DNA from: Acidisphaera sp035272265
GTDB lineage: Bacteria > Pseudomonadota > Alphaproteobacteria > Acetobacterales > Acetobacteraceae
Assembly (NCBI GenBank): GCA_035272265.1
Contig: DATEQV010000280.1
Location: forward strand, 1-6,506
Length of the DNA stretch: 6,506 bases
Reading direction: 5' to 3'
The notes under the pieces were generated by a model that worked only from the letters and a program-made list of their open reading frames with translations, ran no database searches and was not told the DNA's origin. Position numbers and translations under genes: made by a program. This document shows positions 1-6,506 of the stretch, piece by piece; within the stretch, counting starts at the first letter, position 1; each line of letters opens with the position of its first letter.

Positions 1-99
1 CCAGCTCCGGCCATAGGAGCGTCCCAGCATCTCGCGCGTCGGTCCTACCAAAACACGATTCAGCGAACTCACCTCAACGGCCGATACATTTTCAGCCTC
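1..99 (-). other. Region downstream of recG with a possible 5' gene fragment
   Basis: No gene can be assigned here with confidence. On the minus strand, an open frame runs from directly after the recG stop codon to the window edge without a stop, in the same frame as recG. The first possible start codon in it is GTG at 72-70, giving 24 residues that begin MSSLNRVLVGPTREM and end at the edge. There is a GAGG at 75-72, but it overlaps the GTG and is too close to act as a normal ribosome binding site. An alternative start, ATG, lies at 30-28. The stretch is somewhat richer in A and T than the neighbouring genes, as an intergenic or leader region would be. I do not recognise the peptide. It may be the start of the next left-pointing gene or simply non-coding spacer. 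No stem-loop terminator for recG is visible. Confidence 0.25.
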
Positions 100-2163
100 T
101 CAGCCCGCCAGCAACATGCGCATCGCCTGCGCCCGGTCGAACAGGCGCAGCAGCACGCGCACCGCCCGCCCGCGCTCGCTCGACAGCGCCGGGTCGCGCT
201 CCAGCAGCACGGCCGCGTCCTGCCGCGCCATGTGCAGCAGGCCCTCGTCGTCCACCGGATGCGCGATGCGCCAGTCCGGATCGCCGGCCTGCCGCGTGCC
301 GAGCAGATCGCCGCCGCCGCGGGCGCGGAAATCCTCGTCGGCGATGCGGAAGCCGTCGTCGGTCTCGCGCAGCACGCCCAGGCGCTTGCGCCCGCCCTCC
401 TCCAGGTCGTCGCCATGCAGCAGCAGGCAGTAGCTCGCGGCAGCCCCCCGCCCGACGCGGCCGCGCAGCTGGTGCAGCTGTGCGAGGCCAAAGCGCTCGG
501 CGTGCTCGATCACCATCACGCTCGCTTCGGGCACGTCGACGCCGACTTCGATCACGGTCGTCGCGACCAGCACGCGCAGGTCGCCGCGGGCGAACGCCGC
601 CAGCGCCGCGTCGCGTTCCTCGGCCGGTTGCTGGCCGTGCGCGAGGCCGACGATCCCGCCGAACCGGTCGCGCAACGCGATGTGGCGCTGGCGGGCGGCG
701 GCGAGGTCGAGCGCCTCGCTCTCGGCGACCAGCGGGCAGACCCAGAACACCTGCGCGCCGCGCTCGATCGCGCGGGCGATGCCGTCCAGCACGTCCGGCA
801 GCGTGGACAGCGAGTGCAGCGTGGTGCGCACGGGCTGGCGGCCGGCGGGTTTGCCTTCCAGCCGGCTGACGTCCATCTCGCCCCATTGTGCAAGCAGGAC
901 CGTGCGGGGGATCGGCGTGGCGGTCATGACCAGCACGTCGGTCAGCGCCCCCTTGTCGCCGAGCGACAGGCGTTCCTGCACGCCGAAACGGTGCTGCTCG
1001 TCGATCACCGCGACGCCGAGATCGCGATAGGCCACCGCGTCCTGGAACAGCGCGTGGGTGCCGACGACCATGCGCACGTCGCCGTCGGCAAGCTGGCGCA
1101 GCAGCAACGCACGCGCCCGGCCGGTGACGGAGCCGGTGAGCAGCGCGACGGGCTCGGGCGACAGGTGCGAGAGCGTGCGGTGGTGCTGCTTGGCGAGGAC
1201 CTCGGTGGGCGCCATCAGCGCCGCCTGCGCGCCCGCCTCGACCGCGCGCAGCATCGCCATCAGCGCGACGATGGTCTTGCCGGAGCCCACGTCGCCTTGC
1301 AGCAACCGCAGCATGCGGCGGGGTGCGGCGAGGTCGGCGTCGATCTCGGCCAGCGCCTGCACCTGGCTGTCGGTCAGCGCGTGGCCGAATCTCGCCAGCG
1401 CCTTCGCCCGCAGCGAGCCGTCGCCGACATGCGGCCGGCCCGGCCGCGCCCGCACCCGGCCGCGCACCACGAGCAGGGCGACCTGCTGGGCCAGCAACTC
1501 GTCATAGGCCAGGCGGCGGCGCGACGCCGGCTCGGGCACCTCGGCCGGTGCGTGCAGGGCGCGCATTGCGTCGACGAAAGCCGGCCAGCGTTCGCGCCGC
1601 ATCAGGGCCGCGTCGTGCCACTCGGGCAGCGCCGGCAGCCGCTCCAGCGCCTGCGCGACCGCCGACGCCATGGCTCGCGGGGGCAGGCCGCCGGTCAGGC
1701 CCCAGATCGGCTCGACCGGCGGCAGGCGGTCGGCCTGCTCGGCCGGGACGATGAAATCGGGGTGGGTCAGGACCGGGCGGCCCTGGAACAACTCGACCTT
1801 GCCGGAGACCAGCAGCTTGCGCTTGGGGGTCAGGCGCTCAAGGCCGACGGGGCGGAAGAACACCATGTCGGCAAAGCCGGTGCCGTCGGTCACCGTCACC
1901 CGCCAGGGGTGGCGCGGCCGGCCCGGCGGCTCGTGGCGGACCACCTCGACCGCGACGGTGGCGATCCGGCCCGGGACCAGGTCGCGAATCGACGGGCGCT
2001 CGCGGCGGTCGACATAGGCCGACGGCAGGTGGAACAGCAGATCCAGCACGCGCTCGCCGCCGCTTGCCTTGGCCAGCAGGGCGGCGCGCTCGGGACCGAT
2101 GCCGCGCAGGCTGGCCAGGGGTGCGAGTAACGGGATGAGCGCCTGTGGTTCCAAGGCTGACAC
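100..2163 (-). CDS. recG: ATP-dependent DNA helicase RecG, complete
   Basis: RecG is a cytoplasmic double-stranded DNA translocase of helicase superfamily 2. It reverses stalled replication forks and processes Holliday junctions and R-loops. The 687-residue length is close to the 693 of E. coli RecG. The N-terminal wedge domain has a helix-hairpin-like start (LRGIGPERAALL, residues 19-30) and an OB-fold strand region (VTDGTGFADMVFF, 91-103). The helicase core shows Walker A GDVGSGKT (290-297), GTH (368-370), motif II DEQH (388-391) followed by RFGV, motif III TATPIPR (414-420), TTVIEVGVDVPEA (535-547) and motif VI QLRGRVGRG (565-573). The translocation (TRG) motif lies at about 598-626 and ends GDLLGTRQAG; its RGGGD replaces the E. 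coli RGPGE. All catalytic motifs are intact. The GTG at 2161-2163 is the earliest possible start, because an in-frame TAG lies six codons upstream (2179-2181). No clear Shine-Dalgarno sequence precedes it. It is divergent from sdhE-mfd. Confidence 0.97.
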   Translation of the reverse strand: MSALEPQALIPLLAPLASLRGIGPERAALLAKASGGERVLDLLFHLPSAYVDRRERPSIRDLVPGRIATVAVEVVRHEPPGRPRHPWRVTVTDGTGFADMVFFRPVGLERLTPKRKLLVSGKVELFQGRPVLTHPDFIVPAEQADRLPPVEPIWGLTGGLPPRAMASAVAQALERLPALPEWHDAALMRRERWPAFVDAMRALHAPAEVPEPASRRRLAYDELLAQQVALLVVRGRVRARPGRPHVGDGSLRAKALARFGHALTDSQVQALAEIDADLAAPRRMLRLLQGDVGSGKTIVALMAMLRAVEAGAQAALMAPTEVLAKQHHRTLSHLSPEPVALLTGSVTGRARALLLRQLADGDVRMVVGTHALFQDAVAYRDLGVAVIDEQHRFGVQERLSLGDKGALTDVLVMTATPIPRTVLLAQWGEMDVSRLEGKPAGRQPVRTTLHSLSTLPDVLDGIARAIERGAQVFWVCPLVAESEALDLAAARQRHIALRDRFGGIVGLAHGQQPAEERDAALAAFARGDLRVLVATTVIEVGVDVPEASVMVIEHAERFGLAQLHQLRGRVGRGAAASYCLLLHGDDLEEGGRKRLGVLRETDDGFRIADEDFRARGGGDLLGTRQAGDPDWRIAHPVDDEGLLHMARQDAAVLLERDPALSSERGRAVRVLLRLFDRAQAMRMLLAG

Positions 2164-2185
2164 GGATGTGAACCGGCTCTATATG
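2157..2185 (+). promoter_or_regulatory. Candidate sigma-70 type promoter for sdhE-mfd
   Basis: CTGACA (2157-2162, five of six matches to TTGACA) is followed after 17 bases by TATATG (2180-2185). Read one base earlier, the second element is CTATAT, which resembles alphaproteobacterial -10 boxes. This is the only A/T-rich island in the 33-bp gap between the recG and sdhE starts. Transcription would begin around 2192, only about five bases before the sdhE ATG, so the message would be nearly leaderless. The -35 element overlaps the first codons of recG. On the opposite strand the same island reads TATAGA and might serve recG, but no acceptable -35 element is seen at the right distance. This is an inference from motif match only. 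Confidence 0.4.
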
Positions 2186-2196
2186 CCCGCGAGTTG

Positions 2197-2466
2197 ATGA
2201 CATCGCCAGAACACGACACCCGGCGCCGACGCGTCCTGTTCCGCGCCACCCATCGCGGCACGCACGAGAACGACATCCTGATCGGTGGCTTCGTCGCCTC
2301 GCGGATCGGCTCGCTCAGCGAAGCCGATCTCGATGCGTTGGAGGAGGTGCTGGAACTGCCCGACACCGATCTCGCCGATTGGCTGACCGGGCGCAAACCG
2401 ATTCCGCCGGAGGTCGACAGCCCGATGCTTCGCCGCATGAAGGCCGCCGCGCGGGGCGAGGCCTGA
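2197..2466 (+). CDS. sdhE: FAD assembly factor SdhE (succinate dehydrogenase assembly factor 2 family)
   Basis: This is a small cytoplasmic protein of the SdhE/YgfY/Sdh5 (DUF339) family, which promotes covalent attachment of FAD to the flavoprotein subunit SdhA of succinate dehydrogenase. From ATG at 2197 it has 89 residues, the usual size. The family's RGxxE motif is present as HRGTHEND, with R20, G21 and E24. It is followed by the typical helical pattern LSEADLDALEEVLELPDTDLADWLTG. The start is either this ATG or the TTG directly before it (2194). I prefer ATG because the downstream sequence aligns with the family from there. Only a weak GAG (2191-2193) precedes it, which fits a short or leaderless transcript. 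The stop codon overlaps the mfd start by one base, indicating co-transcription and translational coupling. The residue after the motif glutamate is N rather than the M seen in many relatives; I attach no functional meaning to this. Confidence 0.93.
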   Translation: MTSPEHDTRRRRVLFRATHRGTHENDILIGGFVASRIGSLSEADLDALEEVLELPDTDLADWLTGRKPIPPEVDSPMLRRMKAAARGEA

Positions 2467-2468
2467 TG
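2458..2468 (+). promoter_or_regulatory. Ribosome binding site and TGATG coupling junction for mfd
   Basis: GAGG (2458-2461) lies four bases before the ATG at 2466-2468. The sdhE stop TGA (2464-2466) shares its last A with that ATG. This arrangement is typical of translational re-initiation and decides the mfd start: the open frame extends 29 codons further upstream to an ATG at 2379, but that extension lies inside sdhE and does not resemble the Mfd family. Confidence 0.6.
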
Positions 2469-5400
2469 GATCACAACCCCGCAGCGACGCACTCGGTCGA
2501 GCCGATCCAGGTCTGGGGCGCGCCGGAAGGCTACGACGCGGTCCTGCTGGGCCGCCGCCGCGCCGAGTTCGCCGGCCCGATCCTGCACGTCGCGCGCGAC
2601 GACAGCCGCATGGCGCGGCTGGCCGAGGCGGTCGGCTTCTTCATGCCCGAGGCCGAGCTGCTGCGCTTCCCGGCCTGGGACTGCCTGCCGTACGACCGCG
2701 TCTCGCCGAACCCGATCATCGTGGCCGAACGCATCGCCACGCTCGCGCGGCTGCTGGAGACGCCGGACAGGCCCCGCGTCGTGCTGACCACGGTGAACGC
2801 ACTGCTGCAGCACGTGCCGCCGCGCACCATGTTCGACGGCGCCGCGATGAAGATCGAGACCGGCGGGACGCTCGATCCCGACCGGCTGACGCGCTTCCTG
2901 GAAGCCAACGGCTACGGCCGCGCAGGCACGGTGATGGAGCCCGGCGAATATGCCGTGCGCGGTGGCATCATCGACGTCTTCCCGTCCGGCGAGAGCGACC
3001 CGGTCCGCATCGACCTGTTCGGCGATTCGATCGAGAGCATCCGCCGCTTCGACACCTCCACGCAGCGCAGCGGCGATGCGGTGAAGGCGCTGATCCTGCA
3101 CCCGGTCAACGAGGTGCCGCTCGATCGCGACAGCATCGCGCGCTTCCGCACCAACTGGCGCGAGCTGTTCGGCGACGACGCCGCACAGGACCCGATGTAC
3201 CTGTCGATCTCGGACGGGCGGCGGCATCCCGGCATGGAGCACTGGGTGCCGCTGTTCCACGAGCGGATGGAGACTCTGCTCGACTACCTTCCCGGCGCGT
3301 CGGTCAGCCTCGATCACCAGAGCGACGACGCGCTGACGGCGCGGCTGGAGATGATCGCCGACCACTACGCCGCGCGCCGCGCGGTGGCGCGCGACGGCGA
3401 GGTGCCGTACCGGCCGCTCGTGCCCGACCGCCTGTATCTCGACCGCACGGCGTGGGCGGACATGCTCTCGGGCGGGCCGCTGCTGGCGTTCTCGCCGTTC
3501 GCCAAGCCGGACGGCGCGCGCGACGGAATCGACGGCGGCGGACGGCCCGGGCCGGTGTACGCTAAGGCGGGCGGCGGCCCGGGCATCGGCGTGTTCGACC
3601 AGTTCGGCGCCGACGTCGCACGCTGGATCGCGGAGAAGCGGCGCATCATCGTCGCCGCCTGGACGCGCGGGTCGCGCGAACGCCTCAGCCACCTGCTGCG
3701 CGAGCACGGCGTCAAGGACGCCGACGGCGAGCCGCAGACGGTCGGCGACTGGCCGCATGTGCGCCGGCGTCCGTCCGGCACGATCTCGCTGGTGACGCTC
3801 GGGATCGAGCGCGGCTTCATCGGCGACCGGCTGGCGGTGGTGTCCGAGCAGGACCTGCTCGGCGAGCGCATCGGCCGTCCGCCGCGCCGGCGCAAGCGCG
3901 CCGACCAGTTCATCGCCGAGGCGACCGAGATCGCCGAGGGCGACCTCGTCGTGCACCAGGAATACGGCATCGGCCGCTACGCCGGGCTGGAGACGGTCAC
4001 CGCCGACGGCGCGCCGCACGACTGCCTCCGGCTGGTCTACGACGGCGACGAAAAGCTGTTCCTGCCGGTCGAGAACATCGAGCTGCTCAGCCGGTTCGGC
4101 AGCGAGACGCAGGGGGTGGCGCTCGACAAGCTGGGCGGCACCGGCTGGCAGGCGCGCAAGGCGAAGATGCGCAACCGCATCCGCCACATGGCCGGCGCGC
4201 TGATCAAGCTCGCCGCCGAGCGGCAGATGCGCGACGCGCCGCTGATGACCCCGCCCGAAGGGATGTGGGACGAGTTCTGCGGCCGCTTCCCGTTCGACGA
4301 GACCGAGGACCAGGAACGCGCCATCGCCGACGTGCTGGAGGACCTTGCCAGCGGCAAGCCGATGGACCGGCTGATCTGCGGCGACGTGGGCTTCGGCAAG
4401 ACCGAGGTCGCGTTGCGCGCGGCGTTCGTCGCCGCGATGTCCGGCGCGCAGGTGGCGGTGGTGGTGCCGACCACTCTGCTCGCCCGCCAGCATTTCCGCA
4501 CCTTCAGGGATCGCTTCGCCGGCATGCCGGTGACCGTCGCGCAGCTCTCGCGCATGGTGCCGGCGAAGGAGCAGGCGGCGGCGAAGAAGGGCATCGCCGA
4601 CGGCAGCGTGAGCATTGTCATCGGCACGCACGCGCTGCTGAGCAAGACGATCAGCTTCGCCGACCTCGGCCTGCTGATCGTCGACGAGGAGCAGCATTTC
4701 GGCGTCAAGCACAAGGAGAAGCTGAAGGAGCTGCGCGCCGAGGTGCACGTGCTGACGCTGACGGCCACGCCCATTCCGCGCACGCTGCAGCTGGCGCTGA
4801 CCGGCGTGCGCGAGATGAGCCTGATCGCCACCCCGCCGGTCGATAGGCTGGCGGTGCGCACGTTCATCATGCCGTTCGACAGCGTCGTCGTGCGCGAGGC
4901 GATCCAGCGCGAGCGCTTCCGCGGCGGGCAGATCTTCTGCGTCGTGCCGCGCATCGAGGACATGCCGCGCATGGCCGAGCGCCTCACCGAGATCGTGCCC
5001 GAGGCGAAGACGGGACAGGCGCACGGACGACTGGCGCCGACCGAGCTCGAGCGCGTGATGACCGAGTTCAGCGACGGCAAGTTCGACATCCTGCTGTCGA
5101 CCAACATCGTCGAGAGCGGGCTGGACATGCCGGCGGTGAACACGCTGCTGATCTATCGCGCCGACATGTTCGGCCTGGGTCAGCTCTATCAGCTGCGCGG
5201 GCGCGTGGGACGCGGCAAGCAGCGCGGCTACGCGTACCTGACCTGGCCGCAGACGCACCGGCTGTCGGCCGCGGCCGAGAAGCGGCTGACGGTGATGCAG
5301 ACGCTTGACGCCCTGGGCGCCGGGTTCACGCTGGCGTCGCACGACCTGGATATCCGCGGCGCCGGCAACCTACTGGGCGAGGAACAGTCGGGGCACATCC

Positions 5401-5960
5401 GCGAGGTCGGCATCGAGCTGTACCAGCAGATGCTGGAGGACGCGGTGGCGGAGATCCGCGCCGGCGAGGGCCGCCGCCGTGCGGAGGACCGCGACTGGAC
5501 GCCGAACATCGTGCTCGGCCTGCCGGTGCTGATCCCGGAGACGTATGTCGCCGACCTGCCGGTGCGGCTCGGGCTGTATCGGCGCGTCGGCAATCTGGCG
5601 TCGGACGCCGAGACCGAGGCGATGGCGGCGGAACTCGCCGACCGCTTCGGCGAGTTGCCGCAGGAGGTCGAGAACCTGCTGCAGGTGGTCACGCTGAAGC
5701 GCCTGTGCCGCGAGGCCGGCGTGGACAAGCTGGAGGCCGGGCCGAAGGGCATGGTGATCGGTTTCCGCGGCAACCATTTCCGCAACCCGGCCGGGCTGGT
5801 CGGCTGGGTGTCGGCCAAGGGTGCGAAGGGCGAGCTGAAGCTGCGCCCCGACCACAAGCTGGCGATCCTGCGCGAGATGACCGTCGCCGAGCGGGTGCGC
5901 ACCGCGCGGGGCGTGCTGCAGGACCTGCAGCGCATCGCGTCGCAGGCGAAGGCGGCGTAG
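2466..5960 (+). CDS. mfd: Transcription-repair coupling factor Mfd, complete
   Basis: Mfd binds RNA polymerase stalled at DNA lesions, translocates on upstream DNA to dislodge it and recruits UvrA for nucleotide excision repair. The product has 1164 residues, close to the 1148 of E. coli Mfd. The UvrB-like N-terminal module covers about residues 1-350, with WDCLPYDRVSP at 71-81, and has no ATP-binding motif, as is normal for Mfd. A glycine-rich linker follows (about 351-376). The RNA polymerase-interacting domain is near 480-560 (GDLVVHQEYGIGRYAG, 492-507), followed by a connecting helix (about 560-586). The translocase core shows Walker A GDVGFGKT (639-646), motif II DEEQ (740-743), TATPIPRT (766-773) and RGRVGRG (911-917). 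The translocation motif shared with RecG lies at about 951-976 and ends NLLGEEQSG. The C-terminal domain (about 1010-1164) has LPVRLGLYRR and DRFGELPQEVENLL. All motifs are intact. It is translationally coupled to sdhE. Confidence 0.98.
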   Translation: MDHNPAATHSVEPIQVWGAPEGYDAVLLGRRRAEFAGPILHVARDDSRMARLAEAVGFFMPEAELLRFPAWDCLPYDRVSPNPIIVAERIATLARLLETPDRPRVVLTTVNALLQHVPPRTMFDGAAMKIETGGTLDPDRLTRFLEANGYGRAGTVMEPGEYAVRGGIIDVFPSGESDPVRIDLFGDSIESIRRFDTSTQRSGDAVKALILHPVNEVPLDRDSIARFRTNWRELFGDDAAQDPMYLSISDGRRHPGMEHWVPLFHERMETLLDYLPGASVSLDHQSDDALTARLEMIADHYAARRAVARDGEVPYRPLVPDRLYLDRTAWADMLSGGPLLAFSPFAKPDGARDGIDGGGRPGPVYAKAGGGPGIGVFDQFGADVARWIAEKRRIIVAAWTRGSRERLSHLLREHGVKDADGEPQTVGDWPHVRRRPSGTISLVTLGIERGFIGDRLAVVSEQDLLGERIGRPPRRRKRADQFIAEATEIAEGDLVVHQEYGIGRYAGLETVTADGAPHDCLRLVYDGDEKLFLPVENIELLSRFGSETQGVALDKLGGTGWQARKAKMRNRIRHMAGALIKLAAERQMRDAPLMTPPEGMWDEFCGRFPFDETEDQERAIADVLEDLASGKPMDRLICGDVGFGKTEVALRAAFVAAMSGAQVAVVVPTTLLARQHFRTFRDRFAGMPVTVAQLSRMVPAKEQAAAKKGIADGSVSIVIGTHALLSKTISFADLGLLIVDEEQHFGVKHKEKLKELRAEVHVLTLTATPIPRTLQLALTGVREMSLIATPPVDRLAVRTFIMPFDSVVVREAIQRERFRGGQIFCVVPRIEDMPRMAERLTEIVPEAKTGQAHGRLAPTELERVMTEFSDGKFDILLSTNIVESGLDMPAVNTLLIYRADMFGLGQLYQLRGRVGRGKQRGYAYLTWPQTHRLSAAAEKRLTVMQTLDALGAGFTLASHDLDIRGAGNLLGEEQSGHIREVGIELYQQMLEDAVAEIRAGEGRRRAEDRDWTPNIVLGLPVLIPETYVADLPVRLGLYRRVGNLASDAETEAMAAELADRFGELPQEVENLLQVVTLKRLCREAGVDKLEAGPKGMVIGFRGNHFRNPAGLVGWVSAKGAKGELKLRPDHKLAILREMTVAERVRTARGVLQDLQRIASQAKAA

Positions 5961-5977
5961 CGTTTCAAGGCTTTCCT

Positions 5978-6073
5978 CGTCATTGCGAGGAGCGCAGCAA
6001 CGAAGCAACCCAGGACCGCGCGACAGGCGCTTTTCGCGCGACTCTGGGTTGCTTCGCTACGCTCGCAATGACG
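5978..6073. repeat. Large imperfect inverted repeat (REP/REPIN-like) between convergent genes
   Basis: Four blocks pair across a centre. Outer 12-mers CGTCATTGCGAG (5978-5989) and CTCGCAATGACG (6062-6073) are perfect complements. Inner 12-mers GAAGCAACCCAG (6002-6013) and CTGGGTTGCTTC (6044-6055) are also perfect complements. Between these blocks the left arm carries 12 bases (5990-6001) and the right arm only 6 (6056-6061), leaving an asymmetric internal loop. Inside, CGCGCGA (6017-6023) pairs with TCGCGCG (6034-6040) around a 10-base loop. The whole can fold into one long hairpin in DNA or RNA. It starts 17 bases after the mfd stop and ends 27 bases before the stop of the convergent oxidoreductase gene. 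No T-run follows on either strand, so it is not a classic intrinsic terminator, though it could still slow polymerase or protect 3' ends. From memory, similar arms are dispersed through many alphaproteobacterial genomes; this was not checked. Confidence 0.85.
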
Positions 6074-6100
6074 GCGGTGAGGCTGGCCGGCGTCGGGCCG

Positions 6101-6506
6101 TCATATCCCGGCGTACCACTCGTACCCACGGTCGGCCCAGAAGCTACCGCGGCCGCGGCCGAGCGACGAAAAACTGTCCACGACCTCGATCCGCATCACG
6201 TATTTCGCCATCTTGTAGCCGAGCTGCCGCTCCACCCGCACGCGCAGCGGCGCGCCATGCGCGACCGGCAGCGGCGCGCCGTTCATGTCGTAGGCGAGGA
6301 TCGTCTGCGGATGCGCGGCGTCGATCAGGTCGATGCTCTCGTAATACTGGCCGCTGTTGTCCAGCGTGCGCTCCAGCGTGTCGGCGCAGTGGAACACGAC
6401 ATAGCGCGCCGCCGGCTGCAATCCGGCGAGGGCCAGAATGCTCGCCAGCCGCACGCCGCTCCACTGCCCGATGCAGCTCCAGCCCTCGACGCAGTCGTGG
6501 CGGGTG
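6101..6506 (-). CDS. Molybdopterin-dependent oxidoreductase, sulfite oxidase fold, 5' end beyond window
   Basis: Only the last 134 residues are inside the window, and the gene continues past 6506. The visible protein begins TRHDCVEGWSCIGQWSGV. This matches the core of the sulfite oxidase/MsrP (YedY) family, where the cysteine of the HDCVEGWS motif (codon 6491-6493) is the expected thiolate ligand of molybdenum. Further family features are RYVVFHCADT, YYESIDLIDAAHPQTILAYD, HGAPLRVRVERQLGYKMAKY (dimer of pterin-contacting and core strands in relatives) and a C-terminus of WADRGYEWYAGI. The GTG at 6452-6454 should not be taken as the start, because the frame is open upstream and carries the cofactor-binding motif. 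Family members are usually periplasmic and Tat-exported, but the N-terminus needed to judge that is missing. Substrate cannot be told: sulfite, methionine sulfoxide and others are all possible. The gene is convergent with mfd and separated from it by the inverted repeat. Confidence 0.92.
   Translation of the reverse strand, partial: TRHDCVEGWSCIGQWSGVRLASILALAGLQPAARYVVFHCADTLERTLDNSGQYYESIDLIDAAHPQTILAYDMNGAPLPVAHGAPLRVRVERQLGYKMAKYVMRIEVVDSFSSLGRGRGSFWADRGYEWYAGI

Noticed and set aside
232..2130. A 632-codon open frame on the plus strand opposite recG
   Set aside because: It has the same Q/H/R/A-rich shadow composition and no motifs, and it lies entirely antisense to an intact recG.
2379..2465. 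A 29-residue N-terminal extension of mfd starting from an upstream ATG
   Set aside because: It lies within sdhE in another frame, has low-complexity R/G-rich content, and a properly spaced GAGG plus TGATG junction supports the start at 2466.
3510..3590. GC-rich, glycine-coding low-complexity patch with small palindromes inside mfd
   Set aside because: It is explained by the glycine-rich linker at about residues 351-376 of Mfd. The frame is unbroken and there is no sign of insertion.
1896..5342. A 1148-codon open frame on the minus strand covering most of mfd, all of sdhE and the recG start
   Set aside because: Its product is dominated by R, H, A, Q, D and L with no recognisable domain, and it runs across three well-supported genes. 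High GC makes stop codons rare in antisense frames. The mfd frame has clear, intact motifs.
5978..6073. Intrinsic (Rho-independent) terminator for mfd
   Set aside because: The stem is long and interrupted and no run of T follows either arm. It fits a palindromic repeat better, though some effect on transcript ends remains possible.
5978..6073. CRISPR repeats
   Set aside because: There is a single inverted pair with no regularly spaced direct repeats or spacers, and no cas genes are nearby.
6147..6158. Perfect GC-only palindrome CCGCGGCCGCGG
   Set aside because: It lies in the coding part of the oxidoreductase gene and encodes a short Gly/Arg-rich stretch (GRGRG). Such runs are expected at this GC level.

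Overview
This looks like a chromosomal housekeeping segment of a GC-rich alphaproteobacterium. The order is recG (left-pointing), then sdhE and mfd (right-pointing), a palindromic intergenic repeat, and the 3' part of a left-pointing molybdopterin-dependent oxidoreductase gene. The very high GC (roughly two thirds to 70% by eye), the recG/sdhE/mfd neighbourhood, the DEEQHFGV form of Mfd motif II and the style of the palindromic repeat all fit Alphaproteobacteria. I lean towards Sphingomonadales, from memory of similar gene orders and without a database check.

Layout: positions 1-99 lie downstream of recG. They hold no confidently assigned gene, only a possible 5' fragment of a left-pointing gene that runs off the edge. 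recG (100-2163, minus) is full length and intact. A 33-bp gap separates its GTG start from the ATG of sdhE (2197-2466, plus). sdhE overlaps mfd (2466-5960, plus) by one base in a TGATG junction. Between mfd and the convergent oxidoreductase gene is a 140-bp spacer filled mostly by an imperfect 96-bp inverted repeat (5978-6073). The oxidoreductase gene (6101 to beyond 6506, minus) shows its last 134 residues, including the predicted molybdenum-ligand cysteine close to the window edge.

Function: RecG and Mfd are related superfamily 2 double-stranded DNA translocases. RecG remodels stalled replication forks and recombination intermediates. Mfd pushes stalled RNA polymerase off lesions and recruits the UvrA/UvrB excision machinery. 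SdhE, between them, attaches FAD to succinate dehydrogenase (and related flavoproteins) and has no obvious mechanistic link to DNA repair. Its coupling to mfd is most likely positional.

I found no convincing evidence of an undescribed system. The most interesting non-coding structure is the asymmetric inverted repeat at 5978-6073, followed by the very compact divergent recG/sdhE start region. Several very long open frames on the strands opposite recG and mfd are best explained by high GC content.
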